From Wyeomyia smithii (taxonomy: Eukaryota > Arthropoda > Insecta > Diptera > Culicidae), in assembly GCF_029784165.1 (NCBI RefSeq), contig NC_073695.1, positions 232,161,916 to 232,225,915 on the forward strand: a stretch of DNA of 64,000 bases. Direction: 5' to 3'. The position numbers were made by a program, and so were the translations under genes. Numbering within the stretch: the stretch's first letter is position 1; every line of letters begins with the position of its first letter. Below, piece by piece: positions 1-10,952 of the stretch. The notes below the pieces were generated by a model, which worked only from the letters and a program-made list of their open reading frames with translations, made no database searches and had not been told where the DNA came from.

Positions 1-215
1 AGAAAAAATATGTCAAACTTCAAATGCTCATAAGTCGGTTGACTTTCAACCGATTTCTTCCTTTCTTGTAGCAATCGATTGGAAAATTATCTACGCGTTC
101 GCTTAAGTGTGGTATATTGTAATTTGTTTATACAAACTATTGTACTAATTGAAAATTGTCAAGCCTTATTGAAACACAGATTTCTACTACCGATTGGTCG
201 CTTAATGCTTGCTTT
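1..215 (+). repeat. Diverged copy of a promoter-like dispersed repeat
   Basis: This stretch aligns by eye with 39483-39710. Shared blocks include ATATGTC.AA.TTCAAATGCT, a GCAAT.GATTGGAAAAT block, CAAACTATTGTACT and GATTGGTCG. The copy at 39.5 kb continues into a TATA box, but this one diverges after about position 215. It begins before the window, so the left boundary is unknown. No protein is encoded. Confidence 0.6.
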
Positions 216-1214
216 CTCTTTCTCTCTCGCTTGTTGACTCAAACTTCGAACAGTCTCAACTTCGAACTATTCAGAATAAAAATAGAATTATTATAGCTAG
301 TGTAATAATAAATAGATTTACTATATACTATTTCGTTCCTCGGAATGTTCTTCACCCAGTGATGTATAGCTTTCTACCTAGGGCCACTTCCAGGGAATCA
401 GCAGACGTTGAAAAAAGTGACAATCAGTATTCCGAAGGTTTGCCTATCTGTCTCTTAGTGATCACGATGAAGTGTTCGGTATTTGAATCGAAGCCGAGTT
501 CTGAGTGTTCGTTATTTTCATATACAAAACATGTTTAAAGCTACATAAAAAGCATTTAATTGCAACAAAAATAAAATAACCAACATGCTAAACTTTCGGG
601 ATTCATGGGAAAAAACTCATTTTTCGTTGATTTAAATTTTATGCAGTACGGTACCTAATTAACCAACTCTTTGGGTTATATGAGAGTCTGTTTCTGCTCG
701 AATAAATCATTTTACTATTGAATGGTGCGACCGTGGGACATAACTTAAAAGCAGCTGTATTTCTTCCGATGAAGGTCTGCCATGTTTTGACAGCAACACA
801 AGCATACTGGCAGTCAGAAACTGCCAGCGGTCGTCTAATTTCCAGTGTGAAAACGGTTTCCACTGTGTTATCAGAGTGTTTCATTCTCACTGTTGGGGTA
901 ACACAGAGATGGGATCAGCATCATATCCGATTTCGAATGGAACAACAATTGTCCTCTTTAGAATAGAACATAAAAACAATTGAAGATTCAATATTTTCTC
1001 AAAGGGTTTAGCGCTAGAATTAAAAAAGAAATGTTACGTTAATCTACATGCACTCTGACTGTTAACACTTGTTTGCGCCGATACCGATTTTGATGCGCAA
1101 ATAAAAAATCGGTAGCAATTGAATTCATCGTTTGCACAAAACACTAATTTTTTATTACACTTCATTCAAAATGAAGGAACGCTCTATAAAAAAAACGGCT
1201 GGTCCTCAAGTTTT
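216..1214. other. Unassigned AT-rich DNA
   Basis: I see no recognisable gene, RNA gene or terminal-repeat structure here. Reading frames are short (109 codons or fewer) and resemble no protein family I know. Confidence 0.5.
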
Positions 1215-1310
1215 TCAGCACGAACAAAATTTTGTTGCTATCCAGCCGCAGACCTGCAATATGCAACACGCAAGAGCGTAACAAATTGTTACGTAACTGT
1301 TTGCTGAATA
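1215..1310 (+). repeat. Dispersed repeat containing CAGCCGCA...ATATGCAACACGCAA
   Basis: The segment with GCACGAAC..AATTTTGTTG, then CAGCCGCA, then ATATGCAACACGCAA.AGCGTAACAAA recurs at 30315-30400 in the same orientation. A partial version lies near 29923-29975. Only the shared blocks show that this is a dispersed repeat. Class and boundaries cannot be set. Confidence 0.5.
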
Positions 1311-1410
1311 ACAGAAGGGTTCTATGCAAAGCCATGACCACAAGTGACCGTTGAAACAAGCCATCTGGAGCAGAAAGCTATTTTTTTTTCTATCGTTGTT
1401 ACCCACGTTA

Positions 1411-3489
1411 CACAATGGTCCAGAAACCAAATTTAGGGGGAAATTTGGGTCTAGAGCTCTATAGCAATGCTATAGAAAAACTTTCTTCTACAATGTTGTT
1501 ACAAATGATAAAGCGCTTATTGAAAAATTATCAAAAAATAGGGTGACCAAATTTTTCGATATACCAAATTTTTCAATATATATAACCGATTTATATTGAA
1601 AAATCACATTTTGCGCTCAAACTTTTTTATTTCAAATTTCACCTTAAAACTGTTTTTTAACGACTTTAAGAGCTTTTTAAGGGAAAAAATTTGCAATGCT
1701 GACATCGTAAATATCTCAACTCTACTCAAAGTTATAAATGTTTTTTATCAAAAAGTATGCGTTTTTCATTTGTTTGTCATTCTTTCTGGGGCAAACATGA
1801 AAAATATCTCTTGATCTCATTTTGAAGGGTATACTTGACTTCATAAATGGAGGAATTTTTAAAAATATTTTATTTTTAAAAAAAATATTTTTTTATTCTC
1901 GCTTATTTTCCGTCGGTCTAGTTCCGCCACTGTTGTGGCCAATCACCGACGCCCAGGGAGGCGACTCCACACCCAGGACCCTAACTCACGACCCGTTTAT
2001 TAACGGACCGGCGCCAACGGCTTTAATTCCTCATGCGATGGAAGGCGTGATCCCAGAGATTTTTCAACTCAGAAAATCTCCCGGTGTCGGCTAGGATTGA
2101 ATCTAGACCAGTTGGGTTGGTTGTGAGTGGATCACGCCACCTCACAACCATCGACACCTATGTCGGCGGTGGGATTCGAACCCAGGCGTCGAGCGTGGTT
2201 GGCGGAGACGTTACCAACCACACTAGGCCCCCGCTCTTATTTTTATTAAATTTGAGTAAATTCGTTTTTAAATTTGAGTAAAATGTTTTTAACATGGCAA
2301 AAATTTCAATAATTTTATACATTATGCATATAAAAGCACCCAGATTTACTTTTTTGGTTTTCTTTCTTATAACTAGAAGTAATTATCTTAACTTTGATTC
2401 AGAGAGATCGAAAATCGATCAACTGGTTCAAAAGTTATGATTTTTTGGAATAAAATACATCGAATATAGTCGTTTTGAATGTCACTCTATTTCGGAGATA
2501 GTCCCCCTAACAACCCAACGAAAAAATACCGCATTGATTATTTTCAACATTTTTTTTTTTGTTAGGGAATTAGAATTACGTTGTCCATTGATGTGAACTT
2601 TTGTAATATATTTTTATTTATATTAATATATTTTCAACATAGATCCATCCCTGCGATTTTGGGCACAATTGAAGCACTTTGCGTGATCAACTTCAAAATA
2701 GGGTGACCATAAAAAACGACTGTGTTCGATGAATGTAATTTTAAAAAATTTCATAACTTTTGAACCCCGGTTGATCAATTTCCGATCTTTTTATATCAAA
2801 TTATAGGTTATTACTTCTAGTTATAAGAAAAAAATACCAAAAAATAAACCTGGGTGCTTTTATATGCATAATGTATAAAATTATTAAAATGTTTGTCATG
2901 TTTTTAAATTGAATTTACTCAAATTTAAAAAGTAAAATTTTTAAAAATTTCTCTATTCATAGAGTAAAGTATGCTCTTCAAAATGAGACCAAGAGATATT
3001 TTTTATGCTTGCTCCAAAAAGAATGACAAACAAATAACAACGCATATTTTTTTATGAAAAACATTAATAACTTTGAGTAGAATTGAGAAATTTGCGATAT
3101 TGGCATTGCAAATTGTTTCCTTTGAAAAGCTCTTAAAGTCGTTCAAAGACAGTTTCAAGGTGAAACTTGAAATAAAAAATTAGAGCGCAAAATAGGTTTT
3201 TTCAATATGAATCGGTTGTTCTCAAAGATAGAGAAAAACTTTTTTTACAAAGTTATTTAAAATTATTGGAGCTATAACATCATAGAACAAGTTTTTCTTC
3301 TATTTACAAAGATAAAAAAGTTAGATACTTGATTGCATCGAACATTCTGGTCACCCTTAATTTTAAATTATAAATTAATAAGCGCTTTATTATATGTAAC
3401 AACTTTGTAGAAGAAAGTTTTTCTCTACAATATTGCCATAGAGCCCTAGACCCAAACTTCCCCCTGAATTTGGTTTCTGGACCATTGTG
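1411..3489. mobile_element. Foldback element with long inverted arms (about 750-790 bp each)
   Basis: The left arm (1411-2494) and right arm (2697-3489) are inverted copies of each other. Both ends read CACAATGGTCCAGAAACC inward. Matching internal blocks include the AAAGCGCTTATT region, TAGGGTGACCA, TTATACATTATGCATATAAAAGCACCCAG, AAAAGTTATGA and the AGTCGTTTT end. The left arm is longer only because a 326-bp SINE sits in it. The spacer (2495-2696) has no transposase reading frame, so the element is non-autonomous. I found no clear target duplication, so the superfamily is undetermined. Confidence 0.8.
1910..2235 (-). mobile_element. tRNA-derived SINE inserted in the foldback arm
   Basis: Read on the minus strand, the element starts with a tRNA-like head. 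An A-box-like segment (GGCCTAGTGTGGTTGG, 2214-2229) is followed by a good B box (GGGTTCGAATCC, 2172-2183). These are the internal RNA polymerase III promoter elements of tRNA-derived SINEs. It is flanked by an 8-base direct repeat CTTATTTT at 1902-1909 and 2236-2243, consistent with a target duplication. The GC-rich element stands out from its AT-rich host. There is no cloverleaf-competent full tRNA and no protein. Confidence 0.75.
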
Positions 3490-4550
3490 CATTGGTGCTG
3501 GTAGAGATATATAACTTTGGTGAAGATAGGAGATGTTTATACTTACTTTACCCTAAATCCAGTTTTGCAGAAACGAGGAAATATAACAATGCTGCCGATG
3601 GACGATCAACAGTTACAAAGGGAAAATAACACCGCCAAAAAGGTCCTTTTTTCAATGTTCGTATTCGCTTATGGTGCTCATTTTGAAATTAGTAGGTCTT
3701 GCGTCATCTTTCAGTGTAGCGCAACACTCCATTTCTAATTCTAAACCAATCACGAGCCTGCTTTCTGTTTGTGATATTGTGAGTGGCTCCACCTTTTTTT
3801 CATGTTAGGTCAGTCCAACAGATTCTCAGAACTCAAAAATATTTTTTCTTAGGGCTTAGGGGAAAAAGTGGAAAAATATGCTTACGTATTTACTGAACGG
3901 CTCCTAAGCACATTCTTGAACAAACATGTCAAACGAGTACTCGCCAACACTACGTTTTTCCGCGAACGTATTTTGGCATTTGTTCTAGAAATGATAATCT
4001 TGTAATAAATGATAATCTTGTAAAATGTAATCTTGTAATAATATTTCTCAACATAAATAGAACGACGTGTGCGCATCTCTTTGATGCGCGAGTGTTGAAT
4101 GACCATCCTGTTCTTTGTATAAGAGGCGACGGTTGTTTTACATTTACGAACATTACATTTGCCCTATTGAAATAAACCACACACACTTGTGCGTGTCACC
4201 AACCTTGACAGTAATGTCTGTGAGTGTAAAAAGCGGTAACAAATATTAATTAGCTAGTTGTGCATATCTAATCAGTCGGCTGAACAGAGGATAAATCAAA
4301 AATAGTTAAATAGACAATCCATGATTGTTAATGAGTGTTCGACTGTTGGGATTTTTATGATGTTTGGTTGTAATTTCGGCTGAGCATTCTTGAATAAGTA
4401 GAACGATCTGGTTTTTACTGTCCGACGTTTCGTTACTGATCAGTGACATGTTCCTGGGAAACTGTGGGTATTACTAGCGATTAGTGGCTGTTTTGATTCT
4501 TTAACTTATTCACAATTGGTAAGAGTCTAGCTGGTTGTCTGTGGTTGATG
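3490..4550. other. Unassigned DNA with a short TAATCTTGTAA repeat
   Basis: No gene is recognised. Around 3995-4045 the phrase ATAATCTTGTAA recurs in tandem as local low complexity. The short reading frames look like chance. Confidence 0.45.
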
Positions 4551-4560
4551 TGTCTGTGAC

Positions 4561-5602
4561 TTTTTTTTCCCTCTCGGGGACATATTACCACTGCGACCAG
4601 AATTTAGATCTATTGTGGTGTGTCCTCTTTTGCTGTATGCCTTTTTACAAGATATTGACCACTACATTTTTTTAGTGGACAACATCTTGTATTAAATCTG
4701 GTATTATTTTGCTTATAAACTCTAAAACTGTTCAAGGAGAACTAGCTCATATTTCCGAAGGCTCTATGAGCCCTTTTCCAAGAAACTGGCGCTTTCTGTG
4801 AAATATTGCCATGCACTCACACAGCAGATGTTGAGAGCTTTCACTCTCTATACTACAAAACCTACAGCTATCATCATCTGGTTTTCCTATTTTTTTTTAG
4901 ATGATACTTGCATGGACAATGACCAGTAATCGGTCCAGTGTACGTGCGTAAGTCTTTTTTTGAAAGATTTAGCAGTTTTCGTGTAATAGATAGGTTTGGT
5001 TTGATGAACCGCTTGGCTTACCGAGCTGTCGAGATGCCATTCCAATTCAGCAGCACCTGCTCTTTTTCCCATTCCTTCAGTGCCATATTGAGAGAACTGT
5101 TCGAAACACCACAGAACGGTTCAGGGCCAATAAATTCCATTTCTGACCCGAGTCTGGCTAACTCGTCTGCTTTTTCATTTCCTTCAACACCGCTATGCCC
5201 CGGAACCCAGTAGAGCTTTACCTTATTGCATTTAGCCAGTTGCTGAAGCATTTTTACGCAATCCCAGACGAATTTGGAAGAGCAGCAAACAGATTTCAGA
5301 GCGTTCAAAGCCGCTTGACTGTCAGAAAACATGCATATATTAGCATAACGATAGTTTCTGTTGAAACAAATTGCAATACATTCTAAGATAGCGTATATTT
5401 CAGCTTGAAAGACAGTGGGCCATTTTCCCATTGCTACTGAACAATTCACTCCAGGGCCTGTGATTCCAGCACCTACCCTGTTTCCTAATTTCGAGCCATC
5501 AGTATAGAAAATTATAGAGCCGTCTCGGGCGCTGGGACCTCCTCGTTCCCATTCACTACGATTTGGCTCGAATACAGTAAATAAATAATGAAATTAATTA
5601 AT
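4561..5602 (-). mobile_element. 5'-truncated non-LTR retrotransposon (RNase H end)
   Basis: This is a minus-strand 3' fragment of an RNase H-bearing LINE (I/R1/LOA-type by domain order). It ends in an A tract (T run on the plus strand from 4561). It is flanked by the direct repeat TGTCTGTGAC(TT) at 4551-4562 and 5603-5614, which is the target-site duplication of target-primed reverse transcription. No reverse transcriptase remains. The insertion retains only the RNase H domain, a cysteine/histidine-containing tail and the 3' UTR. Confidence 0.8.
4860..5580 (-). pseudogene. RNase H domain of a LINE pol, 5'-truncated
   Basis: In its normal role this domain degrades RNA in RNA:DNA hybrids during retrotransposition. 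On the minus strand the reading runs from 5580 through IIFYTDGSKLGNRVGAG (first catalytic Asp, near 5500), then AEIYAILECIA (Glu), SDSQAALNAL (second Asp), WVPGHSGVEGNEKADELARL (His and last Asp). This is the full DEDD RNase H1 signature. It continues past 5018 into YTGPITGHCPCKYHL and a CRFC tail, a Cys/His arrangement common after RNase H in I/R1-group elements. Everything N-terminal is missing, so it cannot be functional as an element. Confidence 0.85.
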
Positions 5603-5639
5603 TGTCTGTGACTTACATAATTCTTGTTCGTTAGACAGA

Positions 5640-5990
5640 GCATAGGCCCAGTGAAACTCTCATAAATAGCTCATCCGTACACACAAGATAAGTGAAATTA
5701 GTTGTTCAGTAAACATCTGAGAATTGCGTTAAAACAGTGTAAAGTCGAACGTTTGCAAAATACGCACTAATGCTGAGTTCTGAATCTTTTTATGCCACCA
5801 AATTCAAAATCTGTTGAGGTGTGGCTTCAATATATTCCTCCATATTTTGTTCTTTGGTTAGCATCTCACTAAGTAACTAAAAAGCTAATGCAAACTGATC
5901 TCTTCAGACTAAGAGAGAAAGTATTTGTTTACCCCTCGCACACTATTATTGTGAGTAAAAATGAATTCTGCGAATGAATCGCTCTACGAA
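5640..5990 (+). repeat. Dispersed repeat, copy 1 (pairs with 30570-30900)
   Basis: Shared blocks in the same order with 30570-30900 are CCAGTGAAACTCT, GCTCATCCG.ACAC, GCATTGCGTTA, AACAGT.TAAA.TCGAA, CAGAATACGCAC and GTGTGGCTTCAATAT/GTTGTGGCTTCAATGT. The two copies are diverged and encode no recognised protein. Confidence 0.55.
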
Positions 5991-8900
5991 TAAATGCGTG
6001 GTTAGTAGTTCTCTTAGGCGTTCGACAGGTAGAAGAGAAAGTTTGAGCAAAAATCAAGAGAATGAATGAAGCCTAGAACAGTCACGGAGAAGCAACCATT
6101 GACATGTGCAGTCAGTCTAAGCTAAGCTAAGCTAAACTCATAAACTTGAGTTGTCTCTGTTGAATTATCTGAGCAACACGCACTGCGCTGTACTTCTGTG
6201 TATTCTCACTAGAGTGATTCACAACTATTGTTTCGTTAGGCTGTGGTGTAAGAAGCAAGTGAGTTAATTTTTTTCTGCGAGCGGCAGAAACACAGCACAA
6301 AGCAAAAGAAAGAAGTGTGGCGCAAAAAAATGCTACACACAGCGCTCATGCCGCAGAAGGAGTGCGCGGTAAATTTTAACTCAGCTTTTTCCACATATAG
6401 ACCAGTTGGACAGCTACTGGTAACTTTGATTACCCTCAGGCGATGTAGTATAGTTCTCAATTATAGCAGAGCATTTTTATTGTGACCAAAATACCCTTTA
6501 AATATTGTGCGCTAGGTGCTAGTACACTAAAAACAAATATAAATTAAGAAGCATTTCCACTACCCTCACGATTGCTTCACTAGAATACAAAGGTACGGCT
6601 AACTGTCAGAAAAGTGAGGTTAAAGAGATTCGGTGAGATGGTCTATTGAGGAAAACAATAAGCCTGATAGAAATCAACAACAAAATTTTCTTTATTCGTA
6701 TTGTGTACTAATCCGTACGGTAGTATATGGGTTTCGTAGCATGTTTAGTTGCGGGTATTGTGTACATAAAAGTTGATTTGCAGAGGAAAGCCGAAATCAT
6801 TCGGCAGCCCCAAGCAAAAACCTTTCTCCATTTTTGAAAAACGAATAAAATTTGACTGACATCTCATCATTTCTAAATTTTACATATTTAGGTACCTAAC
6901 AATATTAAAATCACTCTTTATGCATCATCGCCAGCAAATTTTGTGATTCCAACCGTAAGCTATGACACATTTTATTAGTTTTAACTGCTGTTGACATGTT
7001 ATGATAAGTTTGCGGTATAGAAGGAACACTTACCATGGCCGTTTTTCGATATCTGAATTTTTCAATGTTTTATAAATTTTCAAATAGTGATTTTTGCCAA
7101 AATGGCGGCGGTTTTTGGAATTATCAAAAACGGCTATGTAACAAGTTATGTAATCCCTTTTAAAAAGCTGTAAAAAACTTCAGCTCAATCGTTCAGTAGA
7201 TGCTGAGAAAAACTTACCACCAGTTGAAAAACATGGTTTCGAGAAAAACGCTGCCAATAGCGTAATACTCACTATATTTTTATCCAGGATATGAAAAATA
7301 TATCTCCAAATATACCTTAATCAATAGCCAAAATACCCTAACACATCACTCCACTATAAGAATCCGAAAAATATTTTTTTTTCGACTTATTACAGTAGGG
7401 TCCCTCCCTAAATTATTTTGTTCTTCGCCAGCAGCAGAAAAATGTCAAATCGGCTAACATTCCGATGCGTTCCGATCAATTCCAGAACTTTTCCTCGAGT
7501 CACCCGAGATCATCGGCGGAGCAAATAAACAAATCACGATTTGTTGAACTAAATTATGTTAGAATTTCGAATTTGAGCAGTGATTCAGCGATCTTCGGTC
7601 GTCGTCGTCGTCGTTGCCGCATCTCGAGTGCAGCTGTAGTTCTAATTTACTGTGCAAACACCAGTCGGCGACCGTTTTCATTTGAAATCACGATTCCATG
7701 TTGAATTTGCTCTGAGTAGAACTATGAACAACGACTGTTAAAATGTTGCTGACTTTTATTGCACTCTAACTGGGACTGTCAACAGTTTGATGGTGCAGCA
7801 TTCAAAATATTTGTGCAGTAAAAAGGCTCTCGTGATTTGTGAACGCTGCCGTTTGGAGCGATCCGGCAGCTTACTTCAAGGCGTTCCTTAATAGACAAAA
7901 TTTATAGCCAAGCACGGTGACTAACGACACTTCGCTAAAAGAATGAATTTATGCCATCAACCCGACGCTACATATGTTGTACAGCAAGCTAACGCTAGCG
8001 CAAACAGAACGATGTTTCTCAATTAATAATGTTTAAACATATTGAGCATTGTGCGGATTCTCGGCCCAAGCGCGATGAGTGTGTAGAATTTTCAATTCAA
8101 AGTGGCCGGATCAGGAGCCTCGAGTTGAATATAAATTAGTGCGTAGAGAAGAAACGATGTAATGAAGTATGGTTTTCTAACTCGACAACGATCGGCAGAG
8201 AACCATTGCTGGGACTGCCGGTGAAGATCGGACCATTCGCAAGCGAACGTCGCTTGGAGGGCTGATTCGACTGCTAATTTGGTGATTTAACCTGTGTACC
8301 TGTGTATTCTGAAGTACCTGTTAGCTACTTACGAGCGGCTATTCGAGGTACAATGGACATCAAATATGCTGTGAGGCGCTTCGAATCGAACAATGGAAAT
8401 AATCCGTTTGTTTGATATAACCAGCAAACAACCAACAGATTATTCATAACGTTTCGCCTTCCCGTTTTGCGGTCTGATCGATTGCATTAAAGAGTTATAA
8501 AAGTTCATTCGATTGGTTTTTACTTCATATGTTGTTGAAAGAGATATGAACTCAAAAATTTTTCGCAGTGTTATCTCAACTTTTTCAGCACTTTATTAAA
8601 TGCCCTCCCTGTACAAACGAAAGGAACCCTTCTGTAAATTGAAAGAGTTATTATGAACATCGATGCTGATTCAAATGAGAACTGTTTGCTAAATAAATAG
8701 TGCAGTAACTAACGCCAACTGTAGATTTTATTTTTCTTCAGCAGGATAAGCTCGAGATGATGATTCAACCTTACCGCTTTGGAAATTGTCTGTCGACCGA
8801 GAATGGCTGTACTTGAGCGGTGTTCATCAACATCATTCGCCCATTAGCCATGCAATCGCTATCCATCTTTTATCATATCAGTTCTCCGGCACCAGCGATA

Positions 8901-9056
8901 AGAAACACCAAAACTAGACTGAAAGTGGAGTGCAGTATCACAGTTCTGTGGAAAGCAAAGTATCTTCATAATGTTTACAACTGAGGCGGAAGCAACTCTC
9001 TTACTAGCTGTATTCTGTAACTTTTGCACAAGATAAAACCTTCATTTGTTAGCAAA
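5991..9056. other. No gene recognised; likely upstream or 5' UTR DNA of the sugar porter at its right end
   Basis: There is a short TAAGC microsatellite near 6119-6137 and a CGT triplet run near 7602-7614, but no protein-family match. Just before the sugar-porter start, CAACTCTCTTACTAG (ending about 9006) would make a good splice acceptor, so the gene may have a non-coding first exon further left. A 21-codon upstream frame (ATG at 8971) ends before the main start. Both points are inference. Confidence 0.4.
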
Positions 9057-10562
9057 ATGCTGATGAAAAATATACGACAGATTTACGGAATATCCTCAGG
9101 TATTGAAAAACATTTATTTGTGTCCATAAATCCACGTTATTCTAGAATTCTATCGGTAGGATTACTCACCTTGATGCCGTCGGGAATATTCCTAGCCGTC
9201 GGACTGTTCAATCCCGAGCTGCATCAGCATTCGTGGACATTCGACCATGAAGAGTACACCATTCTGTTGACTATTCTTGTATTTCATCTAGGGGCGATAG
9301 CCGGGGCGGCACTTACTGCCTATCTTTTGCCTACCTATTATAAACAACACATTGCGGTAAGTTTCACAATTCCAAGATTAAACTCTCTGCTAGTGAATAA
9401 CTATTCTATCATATTATAGCGTTTCTACTACTACGCGTATATCGGTGCCGGGGTCCTGCTGGCAGCACGATTCTTCGATTTGTGGTCTATTTTTATAGCC
9501 CGAATCATAGGTGGAATGGCATTCGGTTCCGCGTACCTCAACACCGTCATCCACGCAGGCGAAATCGCATCCGATGAACTACGAACCACAATCGTAAGCT
9601 TTGTGAACGGTTTTCTGATGGTTGGCTATCTTCTACACGCCACAATCAATTCGTTGATTTTGAATGATGACTCGATGGAACCTACACAGATATATGGCAT
9701 TATATCGATCCTTGCTGCCGTCTCGAGTGGTCTGTGTGCGACGTTTCTAACTCGAGAATCTCCACTATTTTTACTGAAGCGAGAGGGAGAAGTTTCAGCG
9801 GCCGATACGATCGCAAAGCTGCGTCAAGAACCGATTGATTCACCGATAGTATTTGCTGAGCTTGTTGAAGCTAAAATCGTGGTTTGGGACGATCCAGAGC
9901 AAAATACCTCCCTACATAAGGAAGGAAACCTACGACCGCTAAGCTTGCTGATCGTATGCGCTATTGTGAAAGCGTTGTCCTTCAATCTGATCATCAACTT
10001 ACTGCAATTGTATGCTATCGATGACATCAACATCTGGTGGAACATCCAAGACTACGACCTCGCACCCGTTCTGATGGTTCTAATACGCCTATCGGTAGCA
10101 ATCGCTGGAATTCAAACTGTGGACCGACTCCCCAAGAAACTTCTACTCACCGTATCCAGCTTGCTGAGTGGAGTTCTCCTCCTAACCGCCGGAATATTCT
10201 ACCAAACCAACAGCGATATGTCATCGGCAACGACTGTCCCTCTATTCCTCGCCTATCAACTGGTGTCGGCAAGTGGTTGTGCGTTCGCAGGGGATGTCTA
10301 CTGCTCGGAAGCCTTTTCGCCGAAGAAGAAAGTACTCTCGGTAGCCGTTGTACAGTCCGTCGAACAGTTGGTACATGTTGTCGTTTTGTCGATCGCCTTT
10401 TCACCAAATTTCTCCATCGATCGACCCGTGTTCGGGGAGATTCTACTGGCTGCCGGTGTACCAATCGTTGCCGGGAGCATCGTACTGCAAGTGTTTCTTC
10501 CGGAGACGAAGGATGTTTCCCTACGGCAGGCAAGGAATCTGTTCGAAAAGGGACGTAGATAG
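9057..10562 (+). CDS. MFS sugar-porter family transporter (Tret1/GLUT-like, divergent), two coding exons
   Basis: Predicted 12-helix plasma-membrane transporter of the major facilitator superfamily, sugar-porter family. The likely role is uptake or facilitated diffusion of a sugar such as trehalose or glucose, but the substrate cannot be read from the sequence. Coding exons are 9057-9356 and 9420-10562, joined by a 63-base GTAAGT...TAG phase-0 intron, giving 480 residues, a usual length. An in-frame stop at 9018 makes ATG 9057 the first in-frame start. Family motifs are RIIGGMAFG (128-136), EIASDELR (148-155, cf. E..R), ESPLFLL (213-219, cf. PESPR.LL), DRLPKKLLL (335-343, cf. DR.GRR.LL) and PETKD (461-465). 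The cytoplasmic GRR motif after helix 2 is absent (LPTYYKQH), and the central DR.GRR motif is weakened to DRLPKK, so the protein is divergent. It is the only intact host gene recognised here. Confidence 0.85.
9357..9419 (+). other. Intron of the sugar-porter gene
   Basis: The 63-base sequence starts GTAAGT and ends ATTATAG, matching consensus donor and acceptor. Removing it joins ...QHIA to RFYYYAY in phase 0, and both sides are open and membrane-like. The length is typical of short dipteran introns. Without splicing the frame closes shortly after 9410. Confidence 0.88.
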
Positions 10563-10607
10563 GATTATTGAAGTCAAAAACTAGGCTTAAGTTACACGAA
10601 GAAAAGA

Positions 10608-10613
10608 AATAAA
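10608..10613 (+). terminator. Polyadenylation signal AATAAA
   Basis: A canonical AATAAA lies 46 bases after the stop codon of the sugar-porter gene and is followed by a T/GT-rich stretch (GTCTGTTCTTTTCC near 10631). This fits a short 3' UTR. Confidence 0.6.
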
Positions 10614-10952
10614 CATGCTTAAAGTGATAAGTCTGTTCTTTTCCATTTTTATAGTTCTATAGTGTGATTACAATTTTCGATTACATTGACTATTGAACTA
10701 CCAGATGTTGATTTCGCCAGGTAACAGTAATATATTAGAAATTAGTGAAACATTACCTATTCCTTCACTGCTTTTAAAGAAACTGAATGAAAAATTTCAA
10801 AATCAAACGAGTAAGCCCTACGAAGCGAACAAGCTGTGCACAGATAAGACACCAAGTGCCTGTTATGACATCATTCTTTTTTAACTCAGTGAATAATTCG
10901 CCGAAACATCCTCGCTCCCACAGCTCAAGTAGCCTTTGCTTTTACGAGCCTA

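Noticed and set aside
2160..2235. Possible tRNA gene on the minus strand
   Set aside because: Good B box and an A-box-like segment, but the sequence continues as a SINE body with target duplication and does not fold into a full cloverleaf with acceptor pairing that I can see.
10037..10558. 173- and 128-codon frames overlapping the sugar-porter gene
   Set aside because: They are shadow frames in other phases or on the opposite strand of a clearly coding exon, with no domain of their own.
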